Numbered from the stretch's first letter, positions 8,111 through 18,303 are shown. The stretch: DNA of 48,174 nt from Deltaproteobacteria bacterium (GCA_027858615.1 JAQICJ010000241.1:1-48174), one strand, 5' to 3'. Numbers and translations are program-made. The notes: generated from the letters alone by a model not told the origin.

Positions 8111-9292
8111 ATGTATAAATTCATATTGGCAAGTTTAATCGTTTTTCTGCAAACACTTCCCGTTTCTGCAAATAAAAAGGTAAGTATACCTGGGTTTGAA
8201 GCAGATCCTGCTCTCATCAAAAAAGCAAAATTCTGTACGAACACCTTTAAAAGTTTTGCCAAGAGTCTCAAAATGACCTTGGTACCTTCATCTGAAATTG
8301 AAGAGATGAAAATGCTTTATTGCGATACAGAAAAAGATACCAAGGAAGAATGTCAGAAAAAAATGGCAAAAGAGGTAAATTCTGATGTTTTCATTACTGG
8401 GCGCGTCAGCAAACAGGGCTCCAACATGAAAATCAGCATCAGTTTTACCGAAAATAACAGTTCAAAATATCTTTATAAAGTTGTTTCCCTCAAAACATCT
8501 AAATCAAAGATCCGAGCAAGACTGAAGACTATCTGGAACAGTTATTTCAAAAAACCGGAAGGAAAAGTTGTAATTGATATCAACCAGGCAGGTGCTTCTG
8601 TTTTCATCGATGGTCAACTCATTTTCAAAACCGTTCCCGGAGATAATCTCATACCCAAGATAAAAACCGGATCACATACTCTGAAAATAGTCAGTAAAAA
8701 TGGAAAAATCTGGAAAAAATCCTTCAAGGTTAGAAGCAATCAAACTGCCCGTTTCAATGTCAAGTTTGAGGGAAAACCCGATAAAACACCTGATCCTCAA
8801 ACAAAAGATACTGGTGAAGACAAAAATAAAGATCAGGTAGATCTCACCGATCCTGTAGTAAAAACAAAAACTGAAGACAGCCCCACCAATTATTGGAAAT
8901 ATGCTTTCTGGGGCAGTGCCGGAGTTACTGCTGCTCTTTTTATTGCAGGCACTTACACCGGACTGCAGGTCCTGAAATATGAACAGGATAAAGATGATCT
9001 GCTTACAGATCCCACAAACCCGGCTCAAACAGGTTCAGATGTTTGCACTGGTGCTGAAGGAGAAATTAGTTCCGTTTGTAACAACGGCCAATCCATGGCC
9101 ACCATGACCAACGCCCTCTTTATTTCCGGAGCTGTTATCGGCATCGCTTCTGCCTATTTCCTCTACAAGGGATATCTATCCTCTGAAACTGAAGTCAGTG
9201 GTTCCATAGAAGAACAAGATACCGGTACTCTCACCATAATGCCGGTCCTTTCTCCCTATGGTGGCGGTCTCTCCATTGGTACCACCTTTTAA
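8111..9292 (+). CDS. PEGA-domain protein with two membrane segments
   Basis: A 393-residue protein. The ATG at 8111 is chosen because a TATGGAGG ribosome site precedes it and the next residues form a signal peptide (YKFILASLIVFLQTLPVSA). The domains in order are: a periplasmic domain with a Cys pair; a PEGA domain around residues 155-220, where GKVVIDINQAGASVFIDGQ and IKTGSHTLKIVSKNGK are typical; a charged Lys/Asp/Thr-rich linker; then hydrophobic segments near 275-295 and 335-355 separated by a Cys-containing loop. PEGA proteins are usually surface or envelope factors of unknown activity. The preceding gap holds a full interspersed element, so the promoter must lie within that element or in the last ~90 bp. 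Confidence 0.75.
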   Translation: MYKFILASLIVFLQTLPVSANKKVSIPGFEADPALIKKAKFCTNTFKSFAKSLKMTLVPSSEIEEMKMLYCDTEKDTKEECQKKMAKEVNSDVFITGRVSKQGSNMKISISFTENNSSKYLYKVVSLKTSKSKIRARLKTIWNSYFKKPEGKVVIDINQAGASVFIDGQLIFKTVPGDNLIPKIKTGSHTLKIVSKNGKIWKKSFKVRSNQTARFNVKFEGKPDKTPDPQTKDTGEDKNKDQVDLTDPVVKTKTEDSPTNYWKYAFWGSAGVTAALFIAGTYTGLQVLKYEQDKDDLLTDPTNPAQTGSDVCTGAEGEISSVCNNGQSMATMTNALFISGAVIGIASAYFLYKGYLSSETEVSGSIEEQDTGTLTIMPVLSPYGGGLSIGTTF

Positions 9293-9515
9293 TCCCGTAA
9301 AATTGAAACTCCAGTTCTCGAAACTTTATCCAACTTCATCTGAAATTGAACACTTATCCCACCGAAATCTGTCAATTTTGGTTCAGGGTAAAAGTTTACT
9401 TTATTCTGTAAGTTCTCAAAAACTTTTTTTATTGAATTTTTCAAGAAATATCTTATTTTCAGGTTTAACTTGAATTATAAATTTAATTGATTTCCATTCC
9501 TAAGGTTTATATTAA

Positions 9516-10259
9516 ATGCGCCTTGCCATTTTTAGTGATGTACATGCAAATTTTGAAGCATTAACTCGTGTACTTGATGCTTATAAAAATGAAAACATTG
9601 ATAAATATATCTGCCTCGGGGATGTAGTTGGTTATGGAGCCAGTCCCAATCGATGCTGTGATCTGGTCCGCCCTCTGGTTGATTTTTCAATCATGGGCAA
9701 TCATGATGCCGCTGTCTGCGGCAAGATGGACTACAACTATTACTATGAAGCCTGTCGTTTTGTTCTGGATCTGCATTCAAGTCAATTGAGCAAACAAAAT
9801 CAAAAGTGGCTCCAACAAAACCCTTTCATCCATAACCAGAAAATTGATGATTTTGATATCTGTTTCAGTCATGGTGCTCCTTTAGAACCGAAAGCTTTCG
9901 ATTATGTCTTTTCTCTGGAACAGGCCTACCGCCTGCTGCCGGAATTCTCTTCTCTGAATCAAATAAATTTTATTGGACATTCCCATCTTTGCAAAGCATT
10001 TGCTCTCGAAAAAAACGATGTTCACGAAATTGTAGCTCAAGAGTTTAAAATCAGATCAGGGATGAAATATATTATTGGTGTTGGCAGCGTCGGACAACCC
10101 AGAGATTATGACAATCGTGCCGCCTATACCATATTTGATACCAAAACCGGTAATTTCACCTATAAACGAATCGAATATGACATTGAACAAGCAGCCATGA
10201 AAATATTCAAAGCCAAAATTGACAGAAACTTTGCCAACAGATTATTTGTCGGCGTCTGA
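9516..10259 (+). CDS. Calcineurin-like metallophosphoesterase
   Basis: A 247-residue cytoplasmic enzyme of the YfcE/PP2A-like metallophosphoesterase superfamily. All metal-binding motifs are present and in order: FSDVHANFEAL (residues 6-16), CLGDVVGYGASP, IMGNHDAAV, FSHGAPL and GHSHL. GDVVGYGA plus 'GSVGQPRDYDNRA' near the end is the pattern of the widespread bacterial subfamily often annotated as protein phosphatase/diadenosine tetraphosphatase-like. The true substrate is not known. TAAGGT upstream is a fair ribosome site. A hairpin followed by a T-run lies ~40 bp after the stop, so the gene looks monocistronic. Confidence 0.85.
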   Translation: MRLAIFSDVHANFEALTRVLDAYKNENIDKYICLGDVVGYGASPNRCCDLVRPLVDFSIMGNHDAAVCGKMDYNYYYEACRFVLDLHSSQLSKQNQKWLQQNPFIHNQKIDDFDICFSHGAPLEPKAFDYVFSLEQAYRLLPEFSSLNQINFIGHSHLCKAFALEKNDVHEIVAQEFKIRSGMKYIIGVGSVGQPRDYDNRAAYTIFDTKTGNFTYKRIEYDIEQAAMKIFKAKIDRNFANRLFVGV

Positions 10260-10295
10260 AACACAATTCTGCAGTAATTTATTCTGCAGTTGAAC

Positions 10296-10336
10296 AACCC
10301 CCTTGTTCAAATTAAAAATGGGGGTTAATTTTTTCT
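10296..10336 (+). terminator. Rho-independent terminator after phosphoesterase gene
   Basis: AACCCCC (10296-10302) pairs with GGGGGTT (10320-10326), with an AT-rich 17-nt loop, followed by AATTTTTT. This is a good intrinsic terminator 37 bp after the stop codon. A separate small repeat, TTCTGCAGT, occurs twice just upstream (about 10267 and 10282). Confidence 0.7.
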
Positions 10337-10359
10337 CAATTTGTTCTTATAATTGTACT

Positions 10360-10525
10360 TGGTTCCCATCCCTGAATGGGGTTTTTAACTGGGGCTGAAT
10401 TTGGATTGAGATGTGCGGAGTAACTTCGCAGACATAGTTGACACTATTTCAAGAAGTTACGACAAAGCAGATCAATTCAAAATCCGAGTTCCAGGCAAAT
10501 GCCTCCTTTTTTGAGAAGGGAACTA
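10360..10525 (-). mobile_element. 166-bp MITE-like element, copy C
   Basis: A full 166-bp copy in the minus orientation. The left (hairpin) end reads TGGTTCCCATCCCTGAATGG followed by GGTTTTT; the right end is AAGGGAACTA. It lies directly behind the terminator of the phosphoesterase gene, in the 405-bp gap before the zinc-ribbon gene. In 10526-10664 no other feature is recognised apart from the ribosome site of the next gene. Confidence 0.88.
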
Positions 10526-10664
10526 CCTACTGTGAAAGTTTTTTTAACTCTCGGTTGCTTCAAGTTTGCTCCTGGGTTTTTCCAGGCAGAAAATCAATAA
10601 TTACTTTATTATTGCGCAGCAACTGCAGGATCTAATCTGTCTATTCTTTTCTGCGAGGTAAAAT

Positions 10665-11285
10665 TTGCGCTGTCCAAGTTGTGGCAATGAATTGAGTCAC
10701 AGAGATCTCAGAACAAAAAAATGTAAATCCTGTGGCTATTTTTTACCAGTGATAGCTACCGGGAAAAAGAATGTTGCAAATAAAAAGCGACCCTCAAAGC
10801 TTCCCCCTCCAAGCAGAAGACCACACTCTTTCGGCAATCTGAAAGCAAACTCCATGAGTCAGGCCGAAACATACAAAAGTGGTGAAGTCCATACTAACGA
10901 TAATTATGAAGAAATTTATGTATCTGGGGAACCAAGTATTGCTACTGACGATGAATCGGGTGTAATTTTTCCTGATAATTCACAGGTTCCAAAAACTCCC
11001 CCTGGAAACAAACCTCGATCTTCCATGCCAGCAGGCCATAAAAAAAAGGGAGAAATTCTTCCTCCTCCGCCTGATTCCGATAAACTGAAGGGTCCTGCCT
11101 CAAGACGTTATGGGATCCCCGGTCTGGGAGCAAATAATGAAAAAACAATAAGGGTGCAAGTTCTGCCCCCTCCCCAACAGAACGAAACCTCAGGGGAAAG
11201 TATTCTCAAAGATCTTATCCTGATTGTGGGAATAATTCTTTTTATCCTTTCTTTAACCTTTTTAGTAATAACCATGATAAAATAA
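10665..11285 (+). CDS. Zinc-ribbon protein with C-terminal membrane anchor
   Basis: A 206-residue protein starting with TTG at 10665, seven bases after CGAGG. The second residue onward reads RCPSCGNEL, and a second CKSCGY follows at ~24-28, a four-Cys zinc ribbon. A ~130-residue Pro/Ser/Lys-rich disordered region follows, and the last ~25 residues are a single transmembrane helix (LIVGIILFILSLTFLVI). It is therefore probably tail-anchored with a cytoplasmic zinc ribbon. No function is known. It ends 1 bp before asd, so it is likely cotranscribed with the aspartate-pathway genes, but nothing links it to amino-acid synthesis. Confidence 0.72.
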   Translation: MRCPSCGNELSHRDLRTKKCKSCGYFLPVIATGKKNVANKKRPSKLPPPSRRPHSFGNLKANSMSQAETYKSGEVHTNDNYEEIYVSGEPSIATDDESGVIFPDNSQVPKTPPGNKPRSSMPAGHKKKGEILPPPPDSDKLKGPASRRYGIPGLGANNEKTIRVQVLPPPQQNETSGESILKDLILIVGIILFILSLTFLVITMIK

Positions 11286-11286
11286 A

Positions 11287-12312
11287 ATGAAACTACCTGT
11301 AGCTATCTGTGGAGCGACCGGTTCCGTCGGTCAATACTTCATTTCTCTTCTTGCCAACCATCCCTATTTTAAAACTGTCCTGCTTACTGCTTCTCGTGAC
11401 TATGAATCAAATTACACCATGCACTGGCGGGCTTCCCTTAAACCACCTGCTAAATTGCATTCTTTGCCGATAGTTAAAACCACTGTCGCCAACATCAAAA
11501 AATCAGGTGCTCGCATTGTGTTTTCGGCCCTCCCTTCAGGAGTTGCTCTCAACTTCGAAAAAGAACTGGTAGAGGCTGGGATTGCTGTATTTTCCAACGC
11601 TTCGGCCTACAGAATGGATAAGAATATTCCTATTCTTATCCCCGAGATCAACAGCAATCATTTGAATCTGATTCCAAAGGGTACAACTCCCCATATCACT
11701 AATTCCAATTGTACAACTTCTGGACTGGCTCTCACTTTATCCGCTCTCAAACCTTTGGGGATCAAGCAGGTATATCTTTCAACCTATCAAGCACTTTCCG
11801 GAGCCGGTTATCCTGGAGTGGCTTCCATGGATATCCTTGGCAATGTCATTCCTCATATAGCTGGAGAAGAAGGCAAAATCAGAGAGGAAACCCTCAAAAT
11901 TCTGGGTGATTATAAAAAAGGAACCATTACCCCGGCTTCCTTTGAGGTAATGGCTCAAGCCCTTAGAGTTGCCGTCAAAAACGGCCACCTTGAAACAGTT
12001 TTTGTTCAAGTGGAAAACCGACCCAAACTACCTCAGATAAAAAACCTGTTTACCAACTATCAGGTTGATGCAGCCGTTGCTTCTCTGCCCTCGACTCCCA
12101 AAAAGACTTTTTATTTTTTCGACAATCCTGAGCGACCTCAGCCTGTTCTTGATGTTCACAACGGTGAAGGCATGGGAGTATCTATCGGTTCTTTGCGAAT
12201 TCAAAACAACACTGTAGCTTATAAACTTCTGGTCAACAACGTCATCAGGGGAGCAGCCGGCGGCTCCATTCAAAATGCCGAATATGCCTTTTACAAGGGA
12301 TTGATTCATTGA
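11287..12312 (+). CDS. asd: Aspartate-semialdehyde dehydrogenase
   Basis: Reduces aspartyl-4-phosphate to aspartate-4-semialdehyde with NADPH, the second step of the pathway to lysine, threonine and methionine. The protein is 341 residues. Its N-terminal Rossmann motif is [10 protein letters not shown], and the active-site Cys lies in [24 protein letters not shown] and the [11 protein letters not shown] region are typical of the archaeal/eukaryal-type Asd subfamily rather than the Escherichia coli type. N-acetyl-glutamyl-phosphate reductase (ArgC) is the fold relative to consider, but the neighbouring aspartokinase, overlapping by 1 bp, settles the assignment. The methionine genes metF and metH lie ~9 kb downstream. 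Confidence 0.88.
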   Translation: MKLPVAICGATGSVGQYFISLLANHPYFKTVLLTASRDYESNYTMHWRASLKPPAKLHSLPIVKTTVANIKKSGARIVFSALPSGVALNFEKELVEAGIAVFSNASAYRMDKNIPILIPEINSNHLNLIPKGTTPHITNSNCTTSGLALTLSALKPLGIKQVYLSTYQALSGAGYPGVASMDILGNVIPHIAGEEGKIREETLKILGDYKKGTITPASFEVMAQALRVAVKNGHLETVFVQVENRPKLPQIKNLFTNYQVDAAVASLPSTPKKTFYFFDNPERPQPVLDVHNGEGMGVSIGSLRIQNNTVAYKLLVNNVIRGAAGGSIQNAEYAFYKGLIH

Positions 12313-13481
12313 TGAAACAAAATATCGTTGTCATGAAATTTGGAGGAAGTTCCCTCAGTGATCCCAAGAAGATAAAAAATGTCGCCTCCCTGGTTGCCAA
12401 AAGAGCCGAAGATGGGAAAAAAGTAGTTGTAGTGGTAAGCGCCCAGGGAAAAACCACCCTCAACCTCATGAAATCAGCCCGTGAAATCAGCCCCAATCTC
12501 CACAAACGCGAATTGGACATGGTACTCACTGCAGGTGAAAGAGTCTCCATGGCACTTCTGGCAATGGCCATAAACGATCTGGGACTCGAATCGATTTCTT
12601 TTACCGGTTCCCAATGTGGAATCATCACCACCGATGAACATTCCAACGCCAGAATTATCGACGTCAGACCCTTTCGAGTTCAAGACGAACTCAACCGCAA
12701 CAAAATCGTCATAGTGGCAGGATTCCAGGGAGTTTCCTACAAAAGGGAAATAACCACCCTTGGACGTGGTGGTTCAGATACAACCGCAGTTGCACTAACT
12801 GCAGCTCTTGACGCCGAGTATTGTGAAATTTTTTCTGACGTCGATGGCATCTATTCCGGAGATCCCAGAGAAGTAGATCCCTTCAAACTAACCTCCCTTT
12901 CCTATGATGAAATGCTGGAACTAGCCTTCAGAGGAGCAAAAGTACTCAATCACAGAGCTGTTGCCTATGCCAAAGACAAAAAAATTGCCATCTATGCCCG
13001 TTCCAGCCTCAAAGAAGGTTCCACTACCATCAGGAAATTCAAACCGGAGTATCAAAATGCCATCTACGCTGTTACTCGACATCCATCTCTGGTAATGGTT
13101 ACAGCCCCATCTGCCGAGGCTTTTCTGGAGTTAATGGAGAAAGTACAAAACAACGATCTCACCATCAAATATCTGGTAGCTGCCGAAAACTTGTTCAAGA
13201 TATTCATCAGTTATCAATTTCTGCCTGAACTGAAAAATATTAAAATAATTTTTTCCCACAACCTTGAAGTTGAATCCATCTCTTTGCTGGGCAATTCGAT
13301 ATCTGAATCCACAAATATAATTCTCAAAGCTGAAAAAATACTCCTTAAAAATGATATAAAAGTGCATGCCATGGAGTTTTCCCATTCCCATCTCACTTAT
13401 TACATTTCCGGTTCTGAAGGGAAAAATCTGGAAAAACTTTTTCACCGACAATTTATCAAACCCCATCAGAATCCTGTTTAG
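12312..13481 (+). CDS. lysC: Aspartate kinase
   Basis: Phosphorylates aspartate, the first committed step of the aspartate family. The start is the ATG at 12312 (TGATG overlap with asd, AAGGGA ribosome site upstream) rather than the TTG one codon earlier; this gives 389 residues. The motifs are [12 protein letters not shown] near the N-terminus, [27 protein letters not shown], and [12 protein letters not shown]. The C-terminal ~120 residues are an ACT-type regulatory region, but it is poorly conserved and I cannot predict which end product inhibits the enzyme. The stop codon TAG (13479-13481) is formed by the first bases of an interspersed-element fragment, so the gene now ends inside that repeat. 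Confidence 0.9.
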   Translation: MKQNIVVMKFGGSSLSDPKKIKNVASLVAKRAEDGKKVVVVVSAQGKTTLNLMKSAREISPNLHKRELDMVLTAGERVSMALLAMAINDLGLESISFTGSQCGIITTDEHSNARIIDVRPFRVQDELNRNKIVIVAGFQGVSYKREITTLGRGGSDTTAVALTAALDAEYCEIFSDVDGIYSGDPREVDPFKLTSLSYDEMLELAFRGAKVLNHRAVAYAKDKKIAIYARSSLKEGSTTIRKFKPEYQNAIYAVTRHPSLVMVTAPSAEAFLELMEKVQNNDLTIKYLVAAENLFKIFISYQFLPELKNIKIIFSHNLEVESISLLGNSISESTNIILKAEKILLKNDIKVHAMEFSHSHLTYYISGSEGKNLEKLFHRQFIKPHQNPV

Positions 13482-13534
13482 TTCCCGTCCCAGAATGGGG
13501 GTTATTGGCTGAGTAAGAAGTTTGCTTCAGATGC
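13479..13534 (-). repeat. Element fragment D (hairpin end only)
   Basis: Only ~56 bp of the hairpin-bearing end survive, from TAGTTCCCGTCCCAGAATGG to AAGAAGTTTGCTTCAGATGC. Its first three bases are the lysC stop codon. The hairpin (CCCGT with ATGGG) would form immediately after the lysC stop, although its T-run is interrupted (GTTATT). Confidence 0.8.
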
Positions 13535-13584
13535 AACCTGCATTTTTAATTATCTCATCAATTCAACGATCAAGTTATAATTCC

Positions 13585-15480
13585 ATGAATGATATTTCCT
13601 CCAAATCCAAAGATCTGAGAGATCCCGACAAGAGAAAAGAATTCCTCACTTCTCTTCCTCATCAGCCCGGGGTTTATATTATGAAAGGAGAAGATGAAAA
13701 GGTCATCTATGTAGGCAAAGCCATCGATCTCAACAATCGCCTGAAATCATATTTTTCAACTTCCGGTGATGATCGCTTTTTTGTAGAAAAACTGCCGGCA
13801 GAACTGGTGATAATCGAGATTATTCTGGTAAACAACGAAAGAGAGGCATTGCTTCTTGAAAGCAGCCTCATCAAGGAATTCCAGCCAAAATACAATGTTT
13901 TTCTCAAGGATGACAAGTCCTACTACTCCATCAAAATAGATCACTCACTGGATTACCCCAGACTGGAACTTGTCCGTGGACTTAAAAAAACAAAACCTCA
14001 TATATCCTATTATGGACCATATCATTCCTCTCGTTCCATCAAAGCTGTCCTCTCCTTTTTGCTGAAATACTTCAAATTCAGAACTTGCGGCGAACACAAA
14101 TTCAAAACAAGAAAACGCCCCTGTCTGCGCTATCACATGTCAAGATGCCTCGCTCCCTGTATGTCCAAAGTTTCCCAAACGGAATACAAAAAACAGATGG
14201 AACAGGCTCAAATGTACCTTCAGGGAAAACAAAAAAAGCTGTTGCGGGAACTGCAGCAAAGAATGAATAAAGCAGCCAGAAATTTAAATTTTGAGAAGGC
14301 TGCCTATTATCGTGATATCCTCTTTGCCCTCGAAGAAATCGATCAACCTCAAAATGTTGTTAATCGTGATTTTACTCCTCTTGATATTGTCGGCTATGCC
14401 AGAGAAGATGCCAATGTTGCCTTGATCATTCTGGAAATGCGCAGGGGTGAAATCAAAAAACACCGTCAGTTAATTCTCAATGAGCAGAGTTTTCCGGATC
14501 AGGAAATAATTTCTTCTTTTTTGACTCAACATTATCTCAATCGGGAAAAAGATATGAACTTGCCGGACAGGATAATCCTGCCCTTTGAGTTTCTGTACAG
14601 AAATGCTCTTGAAGAACTGCTGGCTGAAAAATTTTCCAAAAAGATAGAACTGGAAATTCCTCAAGATGATTCTCTGAAAAGATTGTCCAGTCTGGCTGCG
14701 GCAACTGCCCGAGGCAATCTCAAATTAGATGGTGAATTTACCATGGAATCTCAATTGCAAAAACTTGCAATCCACCTTAAAATGAAAAAATTTCCAAAAC
14801 ATATTGAATGTTATGACATTTCCCATCTCCAGGGAAAATGGTCTGTTGGTTCCATGGCTGTATTTATTGATGGCAAGCCGGAATCTGCAAAATATCGTCG
14901 CTTCAATATCAAAACCGCAAAGCCCGGAGATGATTTCGGAGCCCTCAAAGAAGTGCTTTCCCGCAGAACTGCCAAAGGGGAAGAAGCCGGGTGGGAATTT
15001 CCGGATCTGGTGGTAATCGACGGAGGCAAAGGGCAGTTGAATTCAGTGTTTTCAGTCGTAAAACCCTATATTTTCCCCATAAACAGCAAAGGTTTTCATT
15101 TGATCAGCCTGGCCAAGGAAAGAGCTCCTGACGGACCTCCGGATCGTTTTTTTCTGCCTGGAGTCAAAAATCCAGTTTCCTTGAAAAGTGGCGGCAGAGA
15201 ACTTTATATCCTGTCCCGGATCAGGGATGAAGCCCACCGTTTTGCCATTGAAGGACATCGCAAAAAAAGAATTAATCAGAAGATCAGATCAGAATTGGGA
15301 AAAATTCCTGAGATTGGAGAAGTTCTGCAAAAACGATTAATTGTCCATTTTGGGTCTGTCAAAAGAATAAAAAAAGCTTCAACTGAGGAAATTGCTCTGG
15401 TTGATGGTATTGGTCCCAAAACAGCTCAACTTGTTTACAAATATTTTCATCCGGATGAATCCGGAAATAAAGGTCAATAA
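13585..15480 (+). CDS. uvrC: Excinuclease ABC subunit C
   Basis: The nuclease subunit of nucleotide excision repair, which incises DNA on both sides of a lesion marked by UvrAB. I choose the ATG at 13585 (MNDISSKSKD), giving 631 residues. The longer TTG start at 13522 would be coded inside a mobile-element fragment. The domains in order are: a GIY-YIG nuclease (HQPGVYIMKG, then VIYVGKAIDLNNRL); a UVR motif (NFEKAAYYRDILFALEEI); the RNase-H-like second nuclease (ECYDISHLQGKWSVGSMAVF, then DLVVIDGGKGQLN with the catalytic Asp residues); and a C-terminal helix-hairpin-helix pair (IPEIGEVLQ, VDGIGPKTAQLV). Length and order are normal. polA follows 3 bp after the stop, so the two repair genes are cotranscribed. 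Confidence 0.93.
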   Translation: MNDISSKSKDLRDPDKRKEFLTSLPHQPGVYIMKGEDEKVIYVGKAIDLNNRLKSYFSTSGDDRFFVEKLPAELVIIEIILVNNEREALLLESSLIKEFQPKYNVFLKDDKSYYSIKIDHSLDYPRLELVRGLKKTKPHISYYGPYHSSRSIKAVLSFLLKYFKFRTCGEHKFKTRKRPCLRYHMSRCLAPCMSKVSQTEYKKQMEQAQMYLQGKQKKLLRELQQRMNKAARNLNFEKAAYYRDILFALEEIDQPQNVVNRDFTPLDIVGYAREDANVALIILEMRRGEIKKHRQLILNEQSFPDQEIISSFLTQHYLNREKDMNLPDRIILPFEFLYRNALEELLAEKFSKKIELEIPQDDSLKRLSSLAAATARGNLKLDGEFTMESQLQKLAIHLKMKKFPKHIECYDISHLQGKWSVGSMAVFIDGKPESAKYRRFNIKTAKPGDDFGALKEVLSRRTAKGEEAGWEFPDLVVIDGGKGQLNSVFSVVKPYIFPINSKGFHLISLAKERAPDGPPDRFFLPGVKNPVSLKSGGRELYILSRIRDEAHRFAIEGHRKKRINQKIRSELGKIPEIGEVLQKRLIVHFGSVKRIKKASTEEIALVDGIGPKTAQLVYKYFHPDESGNKGQ

Positions 15481-15483
15481 ACT

Positions 15484-18120
15484 ATGGAAAAAATTTATCT
15501 TGTTGATTCTACTGCCTATATTTTCAGAGCTTATCACGGGATTCGCTATCTCTCCAATCGTAAAGGAGTCCCCACCAATGCGGTTTTCGGGTATGCCAAA
15601 ATGCTGCTGAGCTTTATTGAAGAGAAACAACCCACTAATATAGTAGCTGTTTTCGACGCCAAGGGTAAATCTTTTCGCAGTGAGCTTTACGAACAATACA
15701 AGGAAAACAGACCCGAGGCACCAGAAGATCTGAAAATTCAAATACCCCTGTGTATAAATTTCACTAAATATCTGGGGATTCCGGTTCTAATCAAAGAAAA
15801 TGTCGAAGCCGACGACACCATCGCTTCTCTTGCTCGAGAGTGTCGCAAACTCAGTTGTGAAACTGTTATTCTCAGTGCTGATAAAGACCTGATGCAACTT
15901 GTGGATGAAAACACCTGGCTTTATGATGCCATGCGGGATCAAAAATATGACCAGGAAGGTGTTTTGAAAAAATATGGAGTAACTCCGGCTCAAATTGGAG
16001 ATTTTCTGGCTTTGATGGGAGACAGTTCCGATAATATTCCCGGCGTAAAAGGAATAGGCAAAAAAACAGCAGCCAAATTACTGAAAAAATATGAAAACCT
16101 GGATAATATTTTTGAAAATCTGGACAATATAGGGGGCAGAGCTGGTAAAAACCTGAGTAAAAATATCCAGACAGCAAAACTCTCCCGTCAACTGGTGGCT
16201 CTGAAGGAAAATCTTGAATTCGATGAAGATATCAAAACTCTATCCCAATTAAATCCTCCCCAAACTGAAAAATTACACGAATTGATCAACTCTTTGCAAC
16301 TTAATTCCATCCGCAACAAAATCACCGAACTTTTCCAAATTGATTTCCAAAAAATTTCCCTGGCGGACAAAAAGATCAAAAAATTAAATACAGAGGTTAT
16401 TAAAACCCGAACTGAACTCAAACAAATAAAATTTCCAGAATCCGCAACTTTGAGATTCAAGTTTGACAGTTCCGACAAAATGGAGTGCAGACCAGAATCT
16501 GTCTGTATTTTTGATAACGAGGAAAATCTCTGGCTCATTCTTTTTGCAAGTGGATTGTTAAACGAAGGAATTACAGAAACTGAATTTTTAGAAGAAACAA
16601 AAGAGTATTTTGCATCTCCTTTTCATAAAAAAATCGCCTTTAACCATAAAAAAATACTGATCTATCTGATCCGAAACAAGATAGAACCGGCGGGAATATC
16701 CGATGATCCGCGTCTGGCCGCCTACCAGCTTCATCCTTCCGAACCTGCCTATGACCTGGCCGGTCTTTATGAACAAGAGGGCCTGGAAGAAGGTTTTGAA
16801 ATACAAAATACTGATCTTCTGAATGAACAAAATCTTGATATTTGTCGTGAAACAGCCAGAACAACCGAGTTATCTGTTTATTACCGCCAGCAGTTGAAAG
16901 AATTTCCTGAACTTGAAAATTTGTATCTGGATACAGAACTACCTTTGACAGATGTACTAGCGAAGGTTGAAGTTGCCGGCCTTTATCTGGACAAAAATAT
17001 CCTGCACCAGATCAATGAAGAGGTCAGCGGGGAAATGATGAAGATTGAAGAACATATTCAGGAGCTGGCCGGCTGGCCGGTTAACATTAATTCCACCAAA
17101 CAACTGCAAAAACTTCTTTTTGAGGAAATGGGACTTCCGGTAATTAAAAAAACCAAAACCGGTTATTCCACAAATTCCTATGTTCTGGAACAATTGGCCC
17201 ATGATTATCCCATAGCTGAAACAATTAAACGCTATCGAATTCTGGCAAAGTTGAAAAACAGTTACCTCGATACTCTGCCTGCTTTGATTAATTCAAAAAC
17301 CAACCGAATCCATACCAACTTCAACCAGGTGGTAGCTGCCACTGGCAGATTGAGTTCTTCGGAACCAAATCTACAGCAAATCCCCATCCGAACAGATATT
17401 GGCAGAAAAATAAGAAATGCCTTTAAAGCTCCGGATGGATATCTTCTTGCCAGTTTCGACTACAGCCAGATCGAACTCAGAGTTCTGGCTCACCTCAGTG
17501 AAGATAAAAAATTAATGGAAGCCTACGCCCAGGACAAAGACATTCATGCTCTGACTGCTTCTGAAATTTTTAATATTGAACTTGATCAAGTAAACCGCTC
17601 CCAAAGATCTGTTGCCAAACAAGTAAATTTTGGAGTTCTTTACGGGCAAACAGGCTATGGACTGTCAAAATCCATTGGTATTTCTCAAAAAGAAGCCAGG
17701 GAATATATCAATAAATATTTTGAAAAATATCCCGGAGTTAAAAATTATCTCGACAGAATTATCAAAGAAACCAGGGAAAACGGATATATCAGCACCATGT
17801 TTGGACGTCGTCGCTATTTCAATTTCTCTTCAAAAAATTCAGGAGCAGTGGAAAGAATGGTCAAAAATACTCCAATCCAAGGCAGTGCTGCAGACATCAT
17901 TAAAATCGCCATGGTGGATGCCTATCGGGAAATGGTTGCAAACTATTCTGAAACCTGCATGGTTCTTACCATCCATGATGAACTTGTTTTTGAAGTACCT
18001 GAAAATAAAATCGAAAAATTCAGTAAAAAAATAAAAGAGATTATGGAAAATGCGGTAGAATTAAAAGTTCCCCTTAAGGTTAATTACAACTTCGGAAAAA
18101 CCTGGAATGAAGCCCATTAA
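15484..18120 (+). CDS. polA: DNA polymerase I, proofreading site apparently lost
   Basis: An 878-residue repair and Okazaki-fragment polymerase. The N-terminal ~290 residues are the 5'-nuclease domain (VDSTAYIFRAYHGI, VEADDTIASLAR, GDSSDNIPGVKGIGKKTA). The middle ~180 residues should be the 3'-5' exonuclease, but the expected DxE of motif Exo I is replaced by FKFDSSDKME, and the Exo II Asp is missing (FNHKKILIYL). The C-terminal polymerase is intact: motif A SFDYSQIELRVLAHL with D659, motif B RSVAKQVNFGVLYGQTGYG, and motif C LTIHDELVFEV with D832. It is therefore predicted to polymerise without proofreading, as in Taq polymerase. The gene starts 3 bp after uvrC. Confidence 0.93.
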   Translation: MEKIYLVDSTAYIFRAYHGIRYLSNRKGVPTNAVFGYAKMLLSFIEEKQPTNIVAVFDAKGKSFRSELYEQYKENRPEAPEDLKIQIPLCINFTKYLGIPVLIKENVEADDTIASLARECRKLSCETVILSADKDLMQLVDENTWLYDAMRDQKYDQEGVLKKYGVTPAQIGDFLALMGDSSDNIPGVKGIGKKTAAKLLKKYENLDNIFENLDNIGGRAGKNLSKNIQTAKLSRQLVALKENLEFDEDIKTLSQLNPPQTEKLHELINSLQLNSIRNKITELFQIDFQKISLADKKIKKLNTEVIKTRTELKQIKFPESATLRFKFDSSDKMECRPESVCIFDNEENLWLILFASGLLNEGITETEFLEETKEYFASPFHKKIAFNHKKILIYLIRNKIEPAGISDDPRLAAYQLHPSEPAYDLAGLYEQEGLEEGFEIQNTDLLNEQNLDICRETARTTELSVYYRQQLKEFPELENLYLDTELPLTDVLAKVEVAGLYLDKNILHQINEEVSGEMMKIEEHIQELAGWPVNINSTKQLQKLLFEEMGLPVIKKTKTGYSTNSYVLEQLAHDYPIAETIKRYRILAKLKNSYLDTLPALINSKTNRIHTNFNQVVAATGRLSSSEPNLQQIPIRTDIGRKIRNAFKAPDGYLLASFDYSQIELRVLAHLSEDKKLMEAYAQDKDIHALTASEIFNIELDQVNRSQRSVAKQVNFGVLYGQTGYGLSKSIGISQKEAREYINKYFEKYPGVKNYLDRIIKETRENGYISTMFGRRRYFNFSSKNSGAVERMVKNTPIQGSAADIIKIAMVDAYREMVANYSETCMVLTIHDELVFEVPENKIEKFSKKIKEIMENAVELKVPLKVNYNFGKTWNEAH

Positions 18121-18136
18121 TTTTATAAACGATAAC

Positions 18137-18303
18137 TAGTTCCCATCTCAAAAAGGAAGGTCATCGCCTGGAACTCGGAATTTGAATTGATCTGCTTTGT
18201 CATAACTTCTTGAAATAGTGGCAACTATGTCGTCGCAGTTTCTCCGCGCATCTGAGGCAAACTTCTTCACCATCCAAAAACCCCACGTCTGGGATGGGAA
18301 CTA
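18137..18303 (+). mobile_element. 166-bp MITE-like element, copy E
   Basis: A 167-bp full copy in the plus orientation, from TA-GTTCCCATCTC to GGGATGGGAAC-TA, 16 bp after the polA stop. It fills most of the 302-bp gap before the next gene. The hairpin end faces away from polA. In 18304-18422 only AT-rich sequence and the AGGAGAT ribosome site are seen. Confidence 0.9.

Noticed and set aside
13522-13584. uvrC start at TTG 13522
   Set aside because: It lies inside element fragment D and adds residues not expected in UvrC; ATG 13585 gives the normal length.
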